A stretch of 38,307 bases of DNA. Source: Acidobacteriota bacterium (GTDB lineage Bacteria; Acidobacteriota; UBA6911; JACOSC01). Shown here piece after piece: positions 1 to 9,769 of this stretch. Within the stretch, counting starts at the first letter, position 1. Every line of letters starts with the position of its first letter. Where the stretch lies: NCBI GenBank assembly GCA_016179055.1, contig JACOSC010000043.1, forward strand, positions 1-38,307. Reading direction: 5' to 3'. The notes under the pieces are model-generated. The model saw nothing but the letters and a program-made list of their open reading frames with translations. It was not told the DNA's origin and made no database searches. Made by a program: the position numbers and the translations under genes.

Positions 1-177
1 GCCGCCCTCCCGCTCATGGTCGACGGCCGCCGGCGCCGTGCCACTTCCCGGCGCCCGGGGCGGACGCCGGGCCGCCGCCACGCGGCCGTGCGGGCTTTCC
101 CCCGCCGGCTTCGCCGGCCGGCCCCGCCGCGCGTGCGTCTTCGACGTCTGATTGTCATCCAGATCTGGATCTTCCAT
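1..177 (-). CDS. N-terminus of an unidentified Arg/Pro/Ala-rich protein, cut by the window edge
   Basis: A strong Shine-Dalgarno sequence (AAGGAGG) lies 5 bases before an ATG at 177 on the minus strand. The 59 codons that follow stay open to base 1, so this is the start of a gene that runs out of the window. The first 12 residues are acidic (MEDPDLDDNQTS). A basic stretch follows with the core RRGRP, which resembles an AT-hook, and then a low-complexity Arg/Pro/Ala/Gly tail. The reading frame is extremely GC-rich compared with the rest of the window. No family is recognised. An intrinsically disordered, possibly DNA- or RNA-binding N-terminal tail is a guess from composition. The plus-strand reading of the same bases has no ribosome binding site and is treated as a shadow. 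Confidence 0.5.
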   Translation of the reverse strand, partial: MEDPDLDDNQTSKTHARRGRPAKPAGESPHGRVAAARRPPRAPGSGTAPAAVDHEREGG

Positions 178-248
178 ATTTCCTCCTTGAAGGGTCTACT
201 ACTGTCTTAGCCGACAGATTTTTGAATCGCGTTTCTCCAACCCAATTT

Positions 249-547
249 GTAACTGTTCAAGGGAATCCGCTGATGAGCCTATCGACAAAAGGTAACCCTA
301 CCGCGCCCGGTCCCTGAAGGGGACGCTGTTAATAGCCGGGGGTGGCGTTTCGCCACCCCCGGACCGGAACCCCCAGAGCGGGCCGACCCTGAAAGGGTCG
401 CAGTAGTCCACCCACATCGGACCCTACGTGGACCCTTTCAGGGTCCGGACGAGGGTGATGGCATTCCGTGGGTGGCGCGGAGCGCCACCCACGGCTATTG
501 ACAAGGTCCCCTTCGGGGACCGGCTGGCGACCGCCCTGAACAGTTAC
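249..547. mobile_element. Composite palindromic element with family A ends
   Basis: About 300 bases are bounded by inverted ends GTAACTGTTCAAGGG (249-263) and CCCTGAACAGTTAC (534-547). These match the ends of the family A elements at 1507, 28946 and 33956. The interior is a symmetrical series of hairpins. The outer arms are GTCCCTGAAGGGGAC near 311 and GTCCCCTTCGGGGAC near 507. Next come AATAGCCG plus a GGGTGGCG/CGCCACCC hairpin on the left (about 333-362) and its mirror on the right (about 470-500). The innermost pair is GACCCTGAAAGGGTC near 386 and GACCCTTTCAGGGTC near 430. No transposase is encoded, so this is a non-autonomous element. Confidence 0.7.
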
Positions 548-730
548 CCCATTTTTCCCGGTTCGTACAGCCAATCATGGCAAGCCTGTCAACGGCAGCC
601 CGCCTGTTCCTTTAGAATACGGCTGGGCCGACGCCTTTTGCCGACCTCAGCTTACCTCCCGATAAAATACCAGTCTCAACCTTGCGCCTTGCGTGAGCCC
701 TAAGCTTCATTTGTTTATGGAGGTATAAGA

Positions 731-834
731 GACCCCTCCTCGCCGCGTCGCTCAAATCATCAGGCTAACTATTAGCGGGAAAATTCGCTGAAGCGAATCC
801 GAGCTATTGACGTAGCTGTAAAAAACGAGGGGTC
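731..834. repeat. Palindromic repeat with nested hairpins
   Basis: Outer arms GACCCCTC (731-738) and GAGGGGTC (827-834) enclose a perfect short hairpin, ATTCGCT-GA-AGCGAAT (783-798), flanked by TATTAGC on the left and GCTATTG on the right. The arrangement (outer arms, ATAGC-type motif, central hairpin) copies the architecture of the 249-547 element, with a different stem sequence. It lies just downstream of engB and could also work as its transcription end, although no clear U-tract is present. Confidence 0.5.
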
Positions 835-861
835 GCTGAATCTTCAAAATGCGAACACCAA

Positions 862-1476
862 CTAGCCAGTTGGCGACGCAGAATCCTTAGCCGGCATCGG
901 TGACCGCAAGCGAAGGTTGATCGTTTTCCACAAGGCCTCTCTACCTATCCCTGTATTGGCGGAGTACATCATAATCTGATCGGCACTAAAACCCAATTTT
1001 AGAGTTTTTTCGGCTTGCTTTCGCTGATTGTTGGACAGCTTATCGGCCTTGGTAGCCACAATGACAAACGGAACCGAATTATGCTGCAGCCAACTTTTCA
1101 TCTGCAGATCTCCGGCACTCGCAGAATGCCGGACATCGACAATTAGGACCACCAGCCGCAATTGATCGCGACCAATCAAGTACGACTCAATGAGATCTTG
1201 CCACTGATCCCGGATCCTGCGCGGAACATTGGCATAGCCATAGCCCGGAAGATCGACCAGGTAAAATGACTCCTTAGCCTTAAAGAAATTGATCGTCTGG
1301 GTTTTACCCGGGATCTGACTGGTTCGGGCAAGTCCCTTAACCGAGACCAGCGAATTAATCAAACTGGACTTGCCAATATTAGATCGGCCGGCAAAAGCTA
1401 TTTCCGGCATGCCATCTTTAGGAAAGTCGGATGACCGACCGGCACTGATAACGAAGTATATTGGACTTATTTTCAA
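862..1476 (-). CDS. engB: EngB/YsxC ribosome-biogenesis GTP-binding protein
   Basis: A TrmE-Era-EngA-EngB-Septin family GTPase required for assembly of the large ribosomal subunit. The P-loop GRSNIGKS is near residues 30-37, the G3 motif DLPGYG follows in mid-protein, and the specificity motif TKADK is present. I chose the TTG start at 1476 because the family's conserved N-terminus (K-[IV]-x-x-A/P-x-F-V-x-S-A) begins there, giving 204 residues, the usual size. A GTG at 1518 is also in frame, but it lies inside the family A element starting at 1507 and would add 14 residues unlike the family. The gene normally follows lon in this cluster. Here a 691-base element separates the two, so engB may no longer be co-transcribed with the protease operon. 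Confidence 0.9.
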   Translation of the reverse strand: MKISPIYFVISAGRSSDFPKDGMPEIAFAGRSNIGKSSLINSLVSVKGLARTSQIPGKTQTINFFKAKESFYLVDLPGYGYANVPRRIRDQWQDLIESYLIGRDQLRLVVLIVDVRHSASAGDLQMKSWLQHNSVPFVIVATKADKLSNNQRKQAEKTLKLGFSADQIMMYSANTGIGREALWKTINLRLRSPMPAKDSASPTG

Positions 1477-1506
1477 AAGGTACGTTCCGCACCATACAGA
1501 AATGAC

Positions 1507-2197
1507 GTAACTGCTCACGGGGGTCAGGGGTCGGGGATCAGGCGAAATTGCTTGGATTTCTTTTCCAAAGACTTCCGCAATACGTTAAGCATCCGCTCCA
1601 CTACCCAATCTCTCAATCACGATAATTCCTAACCCGGACGAGCCGGAACCCAACAGGTTAAACTATGAACCGGCCGCGTAGCGGCCTAATGACTTTAGCC
1701 GTGCCCTTTAGGGCACGGGTCCCATGGCCCCGCCACAAGCCCCGTCGCGTCAGCGACGATTGATTCCGCCGATCATGGCGTTCTACCGGCCCTCTAGAAA
1801 ATTCAGTCCCATAAATAACGCTCGACGATGCGGTAGTGGTTCAATCGTCGCTACGCGACGAAAGAGATTTCCGCCGCCGGACCTACCGTGCCTTGAAAGG
1901 CACGGCTAAAGTCATTAGGCCGCTACGCGGCCGGTTTAACCATGCTTCGGTTTAGCGAAAAAAGTTTGGGTAATGACCAGCCCTAACTCGGACGAGCCGG
2001 AACCAAACCAGTAAAATTCAAAAAGTTGGAGGCGCTGGAAAACCGTCAAATACCCGCATGAACAAAGCGTGAAAGGCTACATCCAAAAAATATTTTTCCC
2101 GTTTCAGCACAATTTCATCTTGTCAGATACTAACAGTCATCGGTGTCACCGGGCCCTTGGCCCCTGATCCCTGGCCCCCGATCCCTGTGAACATTAC
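1507..2197. mobile_element. Family A miniature element, copy 1, interrupted by a nested insertion
   Basis: The left end is GTAACTGCTCACGGGG (1507-1522) and the right end CCCTGTGAACATTAC (2183-2197). The flanks 1507-1633 and 2131-2197 align almost base for base with the uninterrupted copy at 33956-34131: shared segments include GCTTGATTTCTTTTCCAAAG-like, ACTTCCGCAAT, CGTTAAGCAT, ATAATTCCTAAC and CATCGGT. The DNA between 1633 and 2131 is absent from that copy. The element fills nearly the whole gap between lon (stop at 2206) and engB, and its left end contains the upstream in-frame GTG of engB. Confidence 0.75.
1630..2134. mobile_element. Nested insertion with composite palindrome and TAAC duplication
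   Basis: About 497 bases inserted into the family A element, flanked by TAAC at 1630-1633 and 2131-2134, which looks like a 4-base target duplication. Inside, a 33-base near-identical direct repeat (1630-1662 and 1984-2016, core CGGACGAGCCGGAACC) brackets a palindromic unit. Its arms read GGCCGCGTAGCGGCC near 1670 and GGCCGCTACGCGGCC near 1919, followed inward by CATTAGG/CCTAATG, CTTTAGCCGTGCC and its complement, and CGTCGC...GCGACG pairs. The arms are long, close to perfect inverted copies. No protein is encoded. Confidence 0.65.
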
Positions 2198-2205
2198 AAA
2201 ATGAC

Positions 2206-4629
2206 TTAATGAGTAATTGGCGTTTCCGGCAAGTTTTCCTTGTGACTGGGAGTAATCTCCTCCAAACACGCCGTCTGTGGAGCCACGGGGCGCTCAAGCG
2301 CTATGCGTAGCACCTCATCCATTGTTTCTACCAAATTGACGCTGAGATTGGCCAACACTTCCTTGGGAATGTCCTGCAAGTCTTTCTCATTGTCCTTTGG
2401 GAGAATCACAGTCTTGATGGCCAGCCGGTGCGCGGCCAGGAGTTTTTCTTTCACGCCACCTATCGGCAGAACTTTCCCGCGCAGTGTAATCTCTCCGGTC
2501 ATAGCCACATCGCTACGGACGGGAATTCGGGTTAAAATCGAGATCAAGCTGGTAGCCATGGTAATGCCGGCGGATGGCCCATCCTTGGGGATAGCTCCTT
2601 CAGGAACATGTATATGAAAATCCAGGCGACGATAAAAATCCCGTCCAATGCCAAATTCGCCCGCCCGAGAGCGAACATAGGACAAGGCCGCTTGCGCCGA
2701 CTCCTGCATGACCTCGCCTAACTTTCCGGTTAATGTGAGGCTGCCTTTGCCATCCATCAGAGTGGCTTCCGTATGTAAGACCTCCCCTCCCACTTCCGTC
2801 CAGGCCAGCCCGGTGGCCAGCCCCACCTCATTGGCCGAGATGGAAGCTTTCTCGCGGAACTTCGCCACGCCCAGATATTCTTCAACGGAAGGTTCCGCAA
2901 TGCGTAGGATCTCTTCCGTCTTGGTGCTGACAATCTTTCGGGCTACTTTACGACACACGTTGGCAATCTCGCGCTCCAGGTTGCGCACACCGGCCTCGCG
3001 CGTGTACCGCCGAATCAAGGCGAGAATGGCTTCGTCGTCGAAGCTCAACTGCTTCGGATTAATTCCGCACTCGCCGATTTGTTTCTTCACGAGGAAACGC
3101 TTGGCGATTTGCAATTTCTCCAACTCCGTGTAACCGGCCAGTGAGATGACCTCCATGCGATCTTGCAACGGCCGTGGGACGGAGTAAAGAACATTAGCCG
3201 TACAAACGAACATGACCGATGAGAGATCCACGCCGGTGTCCAGGTAGTGGTCCATAAAGTTATTGTTCTGCTCGGGATCAAGGACCTCCATTAAAGCGGC
3301 TGAGGGATCGCCGCGAAAATCCACGCTCATCTTGTCGATTTCATCCAGCATGAAGACCGGATTCCTGGTGCCGGCTTTTTTGAGCATCTGGATAATTTGC
3401 CCCGGCAAGGCGCCTATGTAAGTCCGACGGTGACCACGGATCTCGGCCTCATCGCGCACGCCGCCGAGCGACAGGCGGACAAACTCCCGGCCTGTGGCTC
3501 GGGCAATCGATCGTCCCAGCGACGTCTTGCCGACACCCGGTGGGCCCACAAAACAAAGAATGGATCCCTTGGGTTTCTTAACCAGTTGTCGTATAACCAA
3601 GAACTCCAGAATGCGCTCTTTAATTTTATCCAGGCCGTAGTGATCTTCTTCAAGAATGACTGCTGCATGATTGATATCCCGTATCTCACGGGTCTTCTTG
3701 GCCCAGGGAATTGCGATTAACCAATCGATATACGTGCGCGACACCGTGCTCTCGGCCGACATCGGCGGCATCATCTCCAAGCGTTCGATTTCTTTCATGG
3801 CCTTGTCATGAGCATCCTTGGGCATCTTGGCGGCCTGGACCTTCTTGCGCAACTCCTCCAACTCAGTCTTCTCGTCCTTTTTACCCAGCTCTTTTTGTAT
3901 GGCCTTGATCTTCTCATTGAGGTAATACTCCCGCTGGGCCTTTTCCATTTGACGACGGACTCGCCCTTGTATGGTGCGGTCCACCTTGATTTTCTCAATC
4001 TCCAATTCAATAATCTCGCAGATCTTATTGAGTCGTTCCGTCTGATCAAAAATCTCAAGGATGGATTGTTTCTGTTCGACTGTAATCGACCCTGGAAATT
4101 TGGAGGCAATGATATCGGCCTGCCGCTCCGGGTGATCGGGATCGGCCGATTTCACCGCGGCCAAAAAATCGTCATAATTGGGCCCCGGATTCAACTTGGC
4201 AAGCTGATCCAGAAGGCTGGTAATTCGCTTGGAAAAAAGCGTCAACTTCGCCGGAGAAGCCGGTTTGGGTTGTTTCAAATCAATCGTGCCGGTTAGAAAC
4301 CCTCCGGTTTTTTCAATTCGAGTTACTTTGGCGCGATTCAATCCTTCAACTAAGACTCGTATGTTCCCGTCGGGGAGTTTCAAGCTCTGGACGATGTTAG
4401 CCACCGTACCGGCCGTGTAAATATCCTCGGGTTCGGGATCATCCACCGTAGCGTCAATCTGCGTCGCCAGGAAAATCCTTTTATCAGTGGCCAAGGCCTG
4501 TTCGAGGGCCCGTATCGACATGGCTCTTCCAATAACAAATGGAATCATCATGTATGGAAATACCACGACATCCCGAATCGGGACCATGGGAAGTCTCACG
4601 GTGCCACTGGTGATCAACTCGTCTGCCAT
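2206..4629 (-). CDS. lon: Lon ATP-dependent protease (LonA type)
   Basis: An ATP-dependent serine protease of the cytosol that degrades misfolded and regulatory proteins. At 807 residues it has normal LonA length. An N-terminal substrate-binding (LAN) region covers roughly residues 10-205 and a coiled segment lies near 210-270. The AAA+ module has Walker A GPPGVGKT at 362-369, with Walker B downstream ([10 protein letters not shown]). The C-terminal protease domain has the Ser-Lys dyad S686 (in PKDGPSAG) and K729 (in GGVKEK). The ATG lies 7 bases after the clpX stop, so the two genes are translationally close and clearly one operon. The C-terminal tail after residue 780 is unconserved. No truncation or frameshift is seen. 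Confidence 0.97.
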   Translation of the reverse strand: MADELITSGTVRLPMVPIRDVVVFPYMMIPFVIGRAMSIRALEQALATDKRIFLATQIDATVDDPEPEDIYTAGTVANIVQSLKLPDGNIRVLVEGLNRAKVTRIEKTGGFLTGTIDLKQPKPASPAKLTLFSKRITSLLDQLAKLNPGPNYDDFLAAVKSADPDHPERQADIIASKFPGSITVEQKQSILEIFDQTERLNKICEIIELEIEKIKVDRTIQGRVRRQMEKAQREYYLNEKIKAIQKELGKKDEKTELEELRKKVQAAKMPKDAHDKAMKEIERLEMMPPMSAESTVSRTYIDWLIAIPWAKKTREIRDINHAAVILEEDHYGLDKIKERILEFLVIRQLVKKPKGSILCFVGPPGVGKTSLGRSIARATGREFVRLSLGGVRDEAEIRGHRRTYIGALPGQIIQMLKKAGTRNPVFMLDEIDKMSVDFRGDPSAALMEVLDPEQNNNFMDHYLDTGVDLSSVMFVCTANVLYSVPRPLQDRMEVISLAGYTELEKLQIAKRFLVKKQIGECGINPKQLSFDDEAILALIRRYTREAGVRNLEREIANVCRKVARKIVSTKTEEILRIAEPSVEEYLGVAKFREKASISANEVGLATGLAWTEVGGEVLHTEATLMDGKGSLTLTGKLGEVMQESAQAALSYVRSRAGEFGIGRDFYRRLDFHIHVPEGAIPKDGPSAGITMATSLISILTRIPVRSDVAMTGEITLRGKVLPIGGVKEKLLAAHRLAIKTVILPKDNEKDLQDIPKEVLANLSVNLVETMDEVLRIALERPVAPQTACLEEITPSHKENLPETPITH

Positions 4630-4636
4630 AGCTCAG

Positions 4637-5884
4637 TTATCCTGCCTTTTCCAACAATGTGATATCCAGGAGCTCTTTGTTTTCTACCATCTCCTTGGTA
4701 ATAGAAAACTCACGAATTTTCTTTTGCGAGGGGAGTTGGTACATCACATCAAGCATTAGGTCTTCCAGAATAAGTTTCAAGCCACGGGCGCCCATCTTGC
4801 GCACCAAGGCCAAGCCCGCCACCGCTTCCAAAGCCTCGCCGGCAAACTTCAACTTGACATTCTCATACTCAAATAGCTTTTGATATTGTTTAACCAGAGC
4901 ATTCTTCGGTTTCGTCAGAATCTCCACCAAAGCCGAACTGTTCAACTCGGAGAGTGTGCCGATGATCGGCAACCGACCGACAAACTCCGGAATCAGGCCG
5001 TACTTGATCAGATCTCTCGGCTCCACGTACTGGAAGATGTCGGGCGTTCCGGCTTTCGGAGATTCGACATCCAGGGGATCGCTGACGAATCCCATGGCTT
5101 TCTTGCCCAGCCGCGATTCAATGATGTGGTCAAGTCCAACAAAGGCCCCGCCACAGATGAATAAAATATTGGTCGTATCGACCTGTATGAAATCTTGATG
5201 GGGGTGCTTGCGGCCGCCTTGCGGCGGCACGTTGGCAATCGTACCCTCAAGGATTTTCAGCAGGGCTTGTTGTACACCTTCACCGGATACATCGCGCGTG
5301 ATCGAAGGATTCTCGTCTTTCTTCGCGATCTTATCAATCTCGTCAATATACACAATACCATGCTGCGCTTTTTCCTTATCGTTGCCGGCATTCTGCAACA
5401 AGCGCAATATGATGTTCTCGACATCCTCGCCGACGTAGCCGGCTTCGGTTAAGGTCGTCGCATCCGCAATAGCAAAAGGCACGCTCAGCATCTTGGCCAA
5501 GGTCTGCGCCAAAAGGGTCTTTCCCGTTCCGGTCGGACCAATCAGAATGACATTGCTTTTTTGCAGCTCAACCTCTCCGCGGCGCTTGGTGATCTCCATA
5601 CGCTTGTAGTGATTGTATACGGCCACCGCCAGTTTCTTCTTCGTGGTCTCTTGGCCAATAACGTACATGTCCAAAAATTCTTTGATCTCTTTTGGTTTTA
5701 GCAGGGTTTGCGGCGCGGCTTTGGGGTGTTGCCGATCATCAGAAATAATCTCGTTGCAGACTTCGACGCATTCGTCGCAAATGAAGACCGTCGGCCCGGC
5801 GATGAGCTTCTTCACTTCGGCCTGGCCCTTGTTGCAAAAGGAGCAACGGTAACCTTCGTCCTGTTGTAAATTATTTCTACTCAT
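4637..5884 (-). CDS. clpX: ClpX, ATP-dependent unfoldase subunit of ClpXP
   Basis: A AAA+ unfoldase that recognises, unfolds and feeds substrates to ClpP. At 415 residues it is typical. The N-terminal zinc-binding domain has four cysteines (C14, C17, C36, C39). Walker A GPTGTGKT is at 116-123, the substrate-gripping pore loop GYVG at 149-152, Walker B IVYIDEID at 177-184 and the RKH pore loop at 225-227. The ATG at 5884 is followed by a normal ClpX N-terminus. The gene lies 55 bases after clpP and 7 bases before lon, the usual protease-operon order. Confidence 0.97.
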   Translation of the reverse strand: MSRNNLQQDEGYRCSFCNKGQAEVKKLIAGPTVFICDECVEVCNEIISDDRQHPKAAPQTLLKPKEIKEFLDMYVIGQETTKKKLAVAVYNHYKRMEITKRRGEVELQKSNVILIGPTGTGKTLLAQTLAKMLSVPFAIADATTLTEAGYVGEDVENIILRLLQNAGNDKEKAQHGIVYIDEIDKIAKKDENPSITRDVSGEGVQQALLKILEGTIANVPPQGGRKHPHQDFIQVDTTNILFICGGAFVGLDHIIESRLGKKAMGFVSDPLDVESPKAGTPDIFQYVEPRDLIKYGLIPEFVGRLPIIGTLSELNSSALVEILTKPKNALVKQYQKLFEYENVKLKFAGEALEAVAGLALVRKMGARGLKLILEDLMLDVMYQLPSQKKIREFSITKEMVENKELLDITLLEKAG

Positions 5885-5939
5885 TTCAATCCAGCCCTTT
5901 CCTAAACAAGCACGATAACGAGCCCATAGCCTGAGGTCA

Positions 5940-6527
5940 TCAAGGCCGGTGGCTAATTACTTGATCAATGATACCGTATTCCTGAGCCTGCTCAGGCATC
6001 ATGATAAAGTCGCGATCAATATCTCGTATGATCTTTTCCTCGGTCTGTTTGGTGTGCTGGTGAAGGATTCTGATCATGTTTTCCCGGAGGCGTAATATTT
6101 CTCTGGCGTATATATCAATATCGGTCGCCTGCCCTGAAAGGCCGGAGACCACCGGCTGATGTATCAATATACGAGAATTGGGCAGCGCGTACCTTTTACC
6201 GGGAGTTCCCGCCGCCAATAACCATGCCGCCATGCTGGCGGCCTGTCCAATACAAATAGTCACCACATCGGACCGAACAAATTGCATCGTATCGTAGATG
6301 GCCAGGCCGGAAGAAATGGACCCGCCGGGAGAATTAATGTACAAGTTGATGTCGCGCTCAGGATTTTCGGCGTCGAGGAACAACATTTGCGCCGTAATCA
6401 GATTGGCCACGGTGTCCTCAATCGGAGTGCCCAAGAAGATGATGTTGTCTTTTAACAAGCGTGAGTAGATATCGTAGGCGCGCTCACCACGACTGGTTTG
6501 TTCAATTACCATTGGGACTAGGGTCAT
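5940..6527 (-). CDS. clpP: ClpP, proteolytic subunit of the Clp protease
   Basis: A self-compartmentalised serine peptidase (family S14) that forms the barrel to which ClpX docks. It has 195 residues. The catalytic triad is S98 (in GQAASM), H123 (in ILIHQP) and D173 (in DRDF before the conserved EYGIID). The oxyanion glycine pair is in NSPGGS near 66-70. The ATG overlaps the trigger-factor stop by four bases (ATGA), which implies translational coupling. A second ATG at codon 6 is an alternative start, but the overlap favours the first. Confidence 0.96.
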   Translation of the reverse strand: MTLVPMVIEQTSRGERAYDIYSRLLKDNIIFLGTPIEDTVANLITAQMLFLDAENPERDINLYINSPGGSISSGLAIYDTMQFVRSDVVTICIGQAASMAAWLLAAGTPGKRYALPNSRILIHQPVVSGLSGQATDIDIYAREILRLRENMIRILHQHTKQTEEKIIRDIDRDFIMMPEQAQEYGIIDQVISHRP

Positions 6528-7858
6528 AATTCTCCCCCTTGGTCGTTAATAAGTTTAGCATGCCGGTACATGAAATCAAGAGCTTTCTTGAGGCGTAATT
6601 CCTGTTCGAGCGGCTCCAGCCGGTCCTGTTTTTGATAAGTCGCTCGCACTACTTCCAACGAAGTTCCCGAAACCTTGGCGATGCGAGACAGCTCCATATC
6701 AACTTCCGCCGGCAGCACATCCAGTCCCTCTTTCTTGGCAATCTGCTCGAGCATCAGCGATCGTTGCACGTCTTTTACCGCCCTCGGCCTCTGGTCCTCG
6801 GCCACTTTCTTCCAGTCAATGGCGGTCTGCTTAATGTCAACGGCCTGTTGGCCGAGCAGGCGCGCCAGATCATGGAGGATCGCTTGCAATCGCTGATTTA
6901 CAGCCACATCCGGCACATCAAAGGGATTGTTCTCCAGCAGTTGCTCAACTAACTGTTCTCTGCATTCATCCTCGACGGCGTGCTGCCCCCTCTCCCGAAG
7001 GTCCCGTCTAATACTTTCCTTGAGCTGCTCCAGCGTTTCGTGCTGTCCAACGTCTTTGGCAAGGTCATCGTTAATTTCCGGGAGCTGTTTGATTTTTACA
7101 TCATGAATTTTCACTTTGTGAATAATGGTTTTGCCGGCGAGGCGCTTATCGGCGTGCAACTCATTATACGTTATAGAAAATTCCTTCTCATCGCCCGCCT
7201 TGACCCCAATGAGCTGCTCCGAGAATGCCGGGGATATACGGCTGTCCCCGACGGTAAACGTCCCATCTTCGTCTTTGACGATGATCATTTTACCGCGGTG
7301 TTCATACATGGCGGTCAAATGGACATTCAACAAGTCACCTTCCTTTACCGGTCGGTCATCCGCGAGCACAAAAGTCACCGCTTCTTCGCGGTAATGCTCC
7401 AAAACCTTGCTCATTTCCTCTTCGGTAATTTCTGGGGTTTTCTTTACCTTAATTGTGAGGCCGGTATAATCGGGCAAATTGATCTCAGGCCAAACCTCGA
7501 AGGAGATTTGCAGCGTTAGCGGCGATCCTATCTCAAACTCCAGCTTGTCCACCACAGGCTGGGAAATCGGACGTAAGCCTTTCCCCTCGATCACTTCCGA
7601 TAGGCGCGTTCCAACCAATTCGTGTACGACCTCATTCTTGATCTCTTTGTGGAAACGCTGCTTGATAATAGTGGCGGGAGCCTTGCCGGGTCGGAAACCG
7701 GGTAGCCTTATCGTTTTTGCCCGTTCTTGCGTGCGTCGATTATACTCGCCTTCTGCCACATCGGCGGGGATAACAATGCTTAAACATTTCTTGCACTCGC
7801 TAATGTCATTAATAGCCACATCCATAATAGCCGCATCCATGGCGCATTCTTGCCTCAC
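6524..7858 (-). CDS. tig: Trigger factor, ribosome-associated chaperone
   Basis: It binds the ribosome exit tunnel (protein L23) and shields nascent chains; the middle domain is an FKBP-type peptidyl-prolyl isomerase. The ribosome-binding signature GFRPGKAP is at about residues 54-61 of the 444-residue product, followed by the FKBP-like domain (about 165-260) and a long helical C-terminal domain. Three possible ATG starts lie close together (codons 1, 7 and 12). The family N-terminus suggests the true one may be one of the internal ones, because the first dozen residues are extra. It is the first gene of the tig-clpP-clpX-lon operon; its stop overlaps the clpP start. Confidence 0.95.
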   Translation of the reverse strand: MRQECAMDAAIMDVAINDISECKKCLSIVIPADVAEGEYNRRTQERAKTIRLPGFRPGKAPATIIKQRFHKEIKNEVVHELVGTRLSEVIEGKGLRPISQPVVDKLEFEIGSPLTLQISFEVWPEINLPDYTGLTIKVKKTPEITEEEMSKVLEHYREEAVTFVLADDRPVKEGDLLNVHLTAMYEHRGKMIIVKDEDGTFTVGDSRISPAFSEQLIGVKAGDEKEFSITYNELHADKRLAGKTIIHKVKIHDVKIKQLPEINDDLAKDVGQHETLEQLKESIRRDLRERGQHAVEDECREQLVEQLLENNPFDVPDVAVNQRLQAILHDLARLLGQQAVDIKQTAIDWKKVAEDQRPRAVKDVQRSLMLEQIAKKEGLDVLPAEVDMELSRIAKVSGTSLEVVRATYQKQDRLEPLEQELRLKKALDFMYRHAKLINDQGGEL

Positions 7859-7899
7859 TCTCGTATAAAATTATCCAGATACTACCTCTTGCGATAAGA

Positions 7900-7928
7900 A
7901 GTTTAAGGGTTAGCGCCGGCTTTGTCAA
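7900..7928 (-). promoter_or_regulatory. Sigma-70-type promoter candidate for tig-clpP-clpX-lon
   Basis: On the minus strand TTGACA (bases 7928-7923) is followed, after exactly 17 bases, by TAAACT (7905-7900), a 4/6 match to the -10 consensus. The predicted transcription start near 7893 leaves a leader of about 35 bases before the first tig ATG. The -35 box lies 18 bases from the end of the family B element at 7946-8040. Confidence 0.5.
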
Positions 7929-7945
7929 TGATAGCGGACCGCGCA

Positions 7946-8040
7946 CTGAGATTCGATCACAAGCTATCGGATGGGACCAGACCCAGCCCCGTATAGGGCT
8001 GAATTTTGACATTCTTATGTTTCTTATGATCGAACTTCAG
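7946..8040. mobile_element. Family B miniature element, 95 bases
   Basis: Inverted ends are CTGAGATTCGATCACAAG (7946-7963) and CTTATGATCGAACTTCAG (8023-8040). The interior (GGACCAGACCCAG, a CCCCGTATAGGGCT hairpin, TGAATTTTGACATTC) closely matches the right part of the longer element ending at 18106 (CCAAAACCCAG, CCCCGCGGGACT, GGATTTTGGCATCC). The two are therefore copies of one family. It encodes no protein. Confidence 0.7.
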
Positions 8041-8424
8041 ATACATTATTGTCCTCTTGGACGGAGAAATTGAACTGGAGATTTGAACTTCGTAAGGACT
8101 TTACCGGCCTTCTCCACGGCTAGCTACGAGCCCTGCACGTAAATTGCCAATAGAGTTTCGCTTATTAGGCGGCGGGCAATCTTGATGATTGTTAATGGAT
8201 TAACGTTCCTTTACACTCGATTGGGCGTATTGGACTATGTTTTAAATTGGTTCAGAGTTGTATGACCATGTCTTAAAATAAGTCGGCAGGTCTGAGTGGC
8301 GGGCCTGCAGGTTGGACAGGATAGGCCGTCTTTCTTACCAATGCCTACTCCACCTCGGCTAGCGCGCAACTTTACGGCGCCAAGGGGCAGAGGTGAAGCC
8401 GAGCGCGGTCGGAAAGGTGACGGC
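8041..8424. other. Intergenic region between the tig promoter and carbamate kinase
   Basis: I see no gene here. The stretch carries a weak hairpin (GCAGG near 8285 with CCTGC near 8304) that may end carbamate kinase transcription on the minus strand. The segment 8140-8280 is AT-rich without a convincing promoter pair. Confidence 0.4.
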
Positions 8425-9372
8425 TCACGGTTTGTCCGGTACAATACGGGTACCGGTCTGGCCATCGAAGGCCTCGACCATTTTTTCCGGCAAAGTAATT
8501 ACAAATTCCTGTCCGCCTTTTTTCAGGAACTGGACGGCGCTCTCAATCTTCGGGCCCATGCTGCCGGCTGGAAATTGGCCTACAGACAAGTATTGTTCGG
8601 CCTGCGAGACCGTCAATTGGTCAAGATCCCGTTCCGCGGGTGTACGAAAATTGAGCTTCAGTTTTTCAACCCCTGTGGCACACAGAATGGAGGAAGCGCC
8701 GATAGCCTGAGCCAATATGGCGGTAGCCAGATCCTTATCGACAACGGCATCCACACCCTCAAAGCGTCCATCGGGCTCACGGTAAACCGGCATGCCGCCG
8801 CCGCCGGCCACAATCAATACAACCTCCTCTTCGAATAATCGCTTAATCAATTCTTTTTCGACAATGTCGCGTGGCATTGGGGAAGGCACGACCCGGCGAT
8901 AGCCGCGGCCGGCGTCTTCAATCACGGTCAGGCCGCGCTCGATCAGCTTCTTGGCCTGTTCTTGCGTATAGAAGGGTCCGATCGGCTTGGTGGGGTTATG
9001 TAGGCTAGGATCGTTGCGATCGACCAGCGTCTGTGTGATGAGGGTTACCACGGGCCGGCGAATGTTATGCCGGTAAAAAGCATTTTGCAGGGACTGCTGA
9101 ATCATGTAACCCATCTCGCCTTGGGACTGCGCCACGCAGACGCCCAGCGGCACATCATAAGCTTGATCCAACGCCTCCTCGACTCGAATCAAGATATTTC
9201 CCACTTGCGGACCGTTTCCATGGGTTATCAACACGCGGTAGCCACGCCGAGTCAGTTCAACTACGCCGCCCAGGGAAGCACGAGTGTTGGCGAACTGCTC
9301 AGTAACGGTTCCTTGCTGATTCTGCTTAATAATCGAATTTCCACCCAAAGAGATGACAATGCGCTTACTCAT
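8425..9372 (-). CDS. arcC: Carbamate kinase
   Basis: An amino acid kinase family enzyme that interconverts ATP plus carbamate with ADP plus carbamoyl phosphate; it usually makes ATP at the end of arginine, agmatine or purine breakdown. The product is 315 residues from the ATG at 9372, normal for the family. The N-terminal phosphate-binding segment is VISLGGNSI, followed by the glycine-rich THGNGPQVG near residues 45-55 and VVAGGGGMPV in the second half. A TTG at 9393 is in frame but adds residues unlike the family. No arginine deiminase or transcarbamylase gene is nearby, so its pathway cannot be told from context. Confidence 0.93.
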   Translation of the reverse strand: MSKRIVISLGGNSIIKQNQQGTVTEQFANTRASLGGVVELTRRGYRVLITHGNGPQVGNILIRVEEALDQAYDVPLGVCVAQSQGEMGYMIQQSLQNAFYRHNIRRPVVTLITQTLVDRNDPSLHNPTKPIGPFYTQEQAKKLIERGLTVIEDAGRGYRRVVPSPMPRDIVEKELIKRLFEEEVVLIVAGGGGMPVYREPDGRFEGVDAVVDKDLATAILAQAIGASSILCATGVEKLKLNFRTPAERDLDQLTVSQAEQYLSVGQFPAGSMGPKIESAVQFLKKGGQEFVITLPEKMVEAFDGQTGTRIVPDKP

Positions 9373-9622
9373 GCAAAACACCAGCCTCTTCAAAATGGGT
9401 TAATGGCCCCTGTGCCTATCATTAATATACTATCATGGATGAGTGTTGATCCTGAAATTCTTTAGGAGAGAAGTTGTGTGGACTCACCGGCGGCCGCGGA
9501 CAGGCACGGCTAACGACGGAAATGATTTTCTGCCGCGCCCCGCCCCGTAAATCCGCCATACGTGGCCCACAAGGGTAAATGGTATACCTGAATTTTGCAC
9601 GACAAGGAGGTTTCTCTAACAA
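9373..9622. other. Intergenic region upstream of arcC
   Basis: This contains the divergent start region between carbamate kinase and the toxin-antitoxin remnant. TATATT at 9424-9429 (minus strand) is a possible -10 for arcC, but no matching -35 box is present. No gene is supported. Confidence 0.3.
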
Positions 9623-9769
9623 ATGATCCATTTTTGTCCGGCTCTGCTTGTTCGCGCGGATCCGTGCAAAAAAATTTTTGCACGGACGATCATCACCACG
9701 GAGGGTAACTTAGCGATGACTGTTTTACAGTATCAAGAGAAAGTAGGTAAGGTCACGCCCCAGGCATAA
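9623..9769 (+). pseudogene. 48-codon ORF preceding the VapC remnant, possible antitoxin remnant
   Basis: A short frame begins at ATG 9623 after an AAGGAGG sequence 11 bases upstream and ends in TAA at 9767-9769, directly against the ATG of the VapC-like fragment. An internal ATG at 9716, preceded by GGAGG, would give only 17 residues ending in KVGKVTPQA. Stop-start adjacency with a toxin gene is typical of an antitoxin, but the product does not resemble a known antitoxin family. It may be a remnant produced by deletion, or the frame may be accidental. Confidence 0.3.
9661..9686. promoter_or_regulatory. 26-base near-perfect palindrome upstream of the toxin remnant
   Basis: TCCGTGCAAAAA faces TTTTTGCACGGA with a two-base centre. 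It lies just before the GGAGG that precedes the internal ATG at 9716. It could be an operator of the vanished toxin-antitoxin pair or a hairpin. The A/T-rich centre favours a protein-binding site over a terminator, but nothing more can be read from sequence. Confidence 0.4.

Noticed and set aside
16..210. 64-codon plus-strand frame rich in arginine
   Set aside because: It mirrors the minus-strand partial gene, which has a strong ribosome binding site; the plus frame has none.
428..703. 91-codon plus-strand frame
   Set aside because: Runs through the palindromic repeat at 249-547 and is an accident of GC-rich stems; there is no homology or binding site.
3397..4296. Long plus-strand frames opposite lon
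   Set aside because: Lon is fully conserved on the minus strand; the opposing frames have no recognisable domain.
4571..4583. TCCCGAATCGGGA, similar to the palindromes in the transposase
   Set aside because: It encodes the conserved VPIRDVV of Lon and causes no frame change, so it is coincidental.
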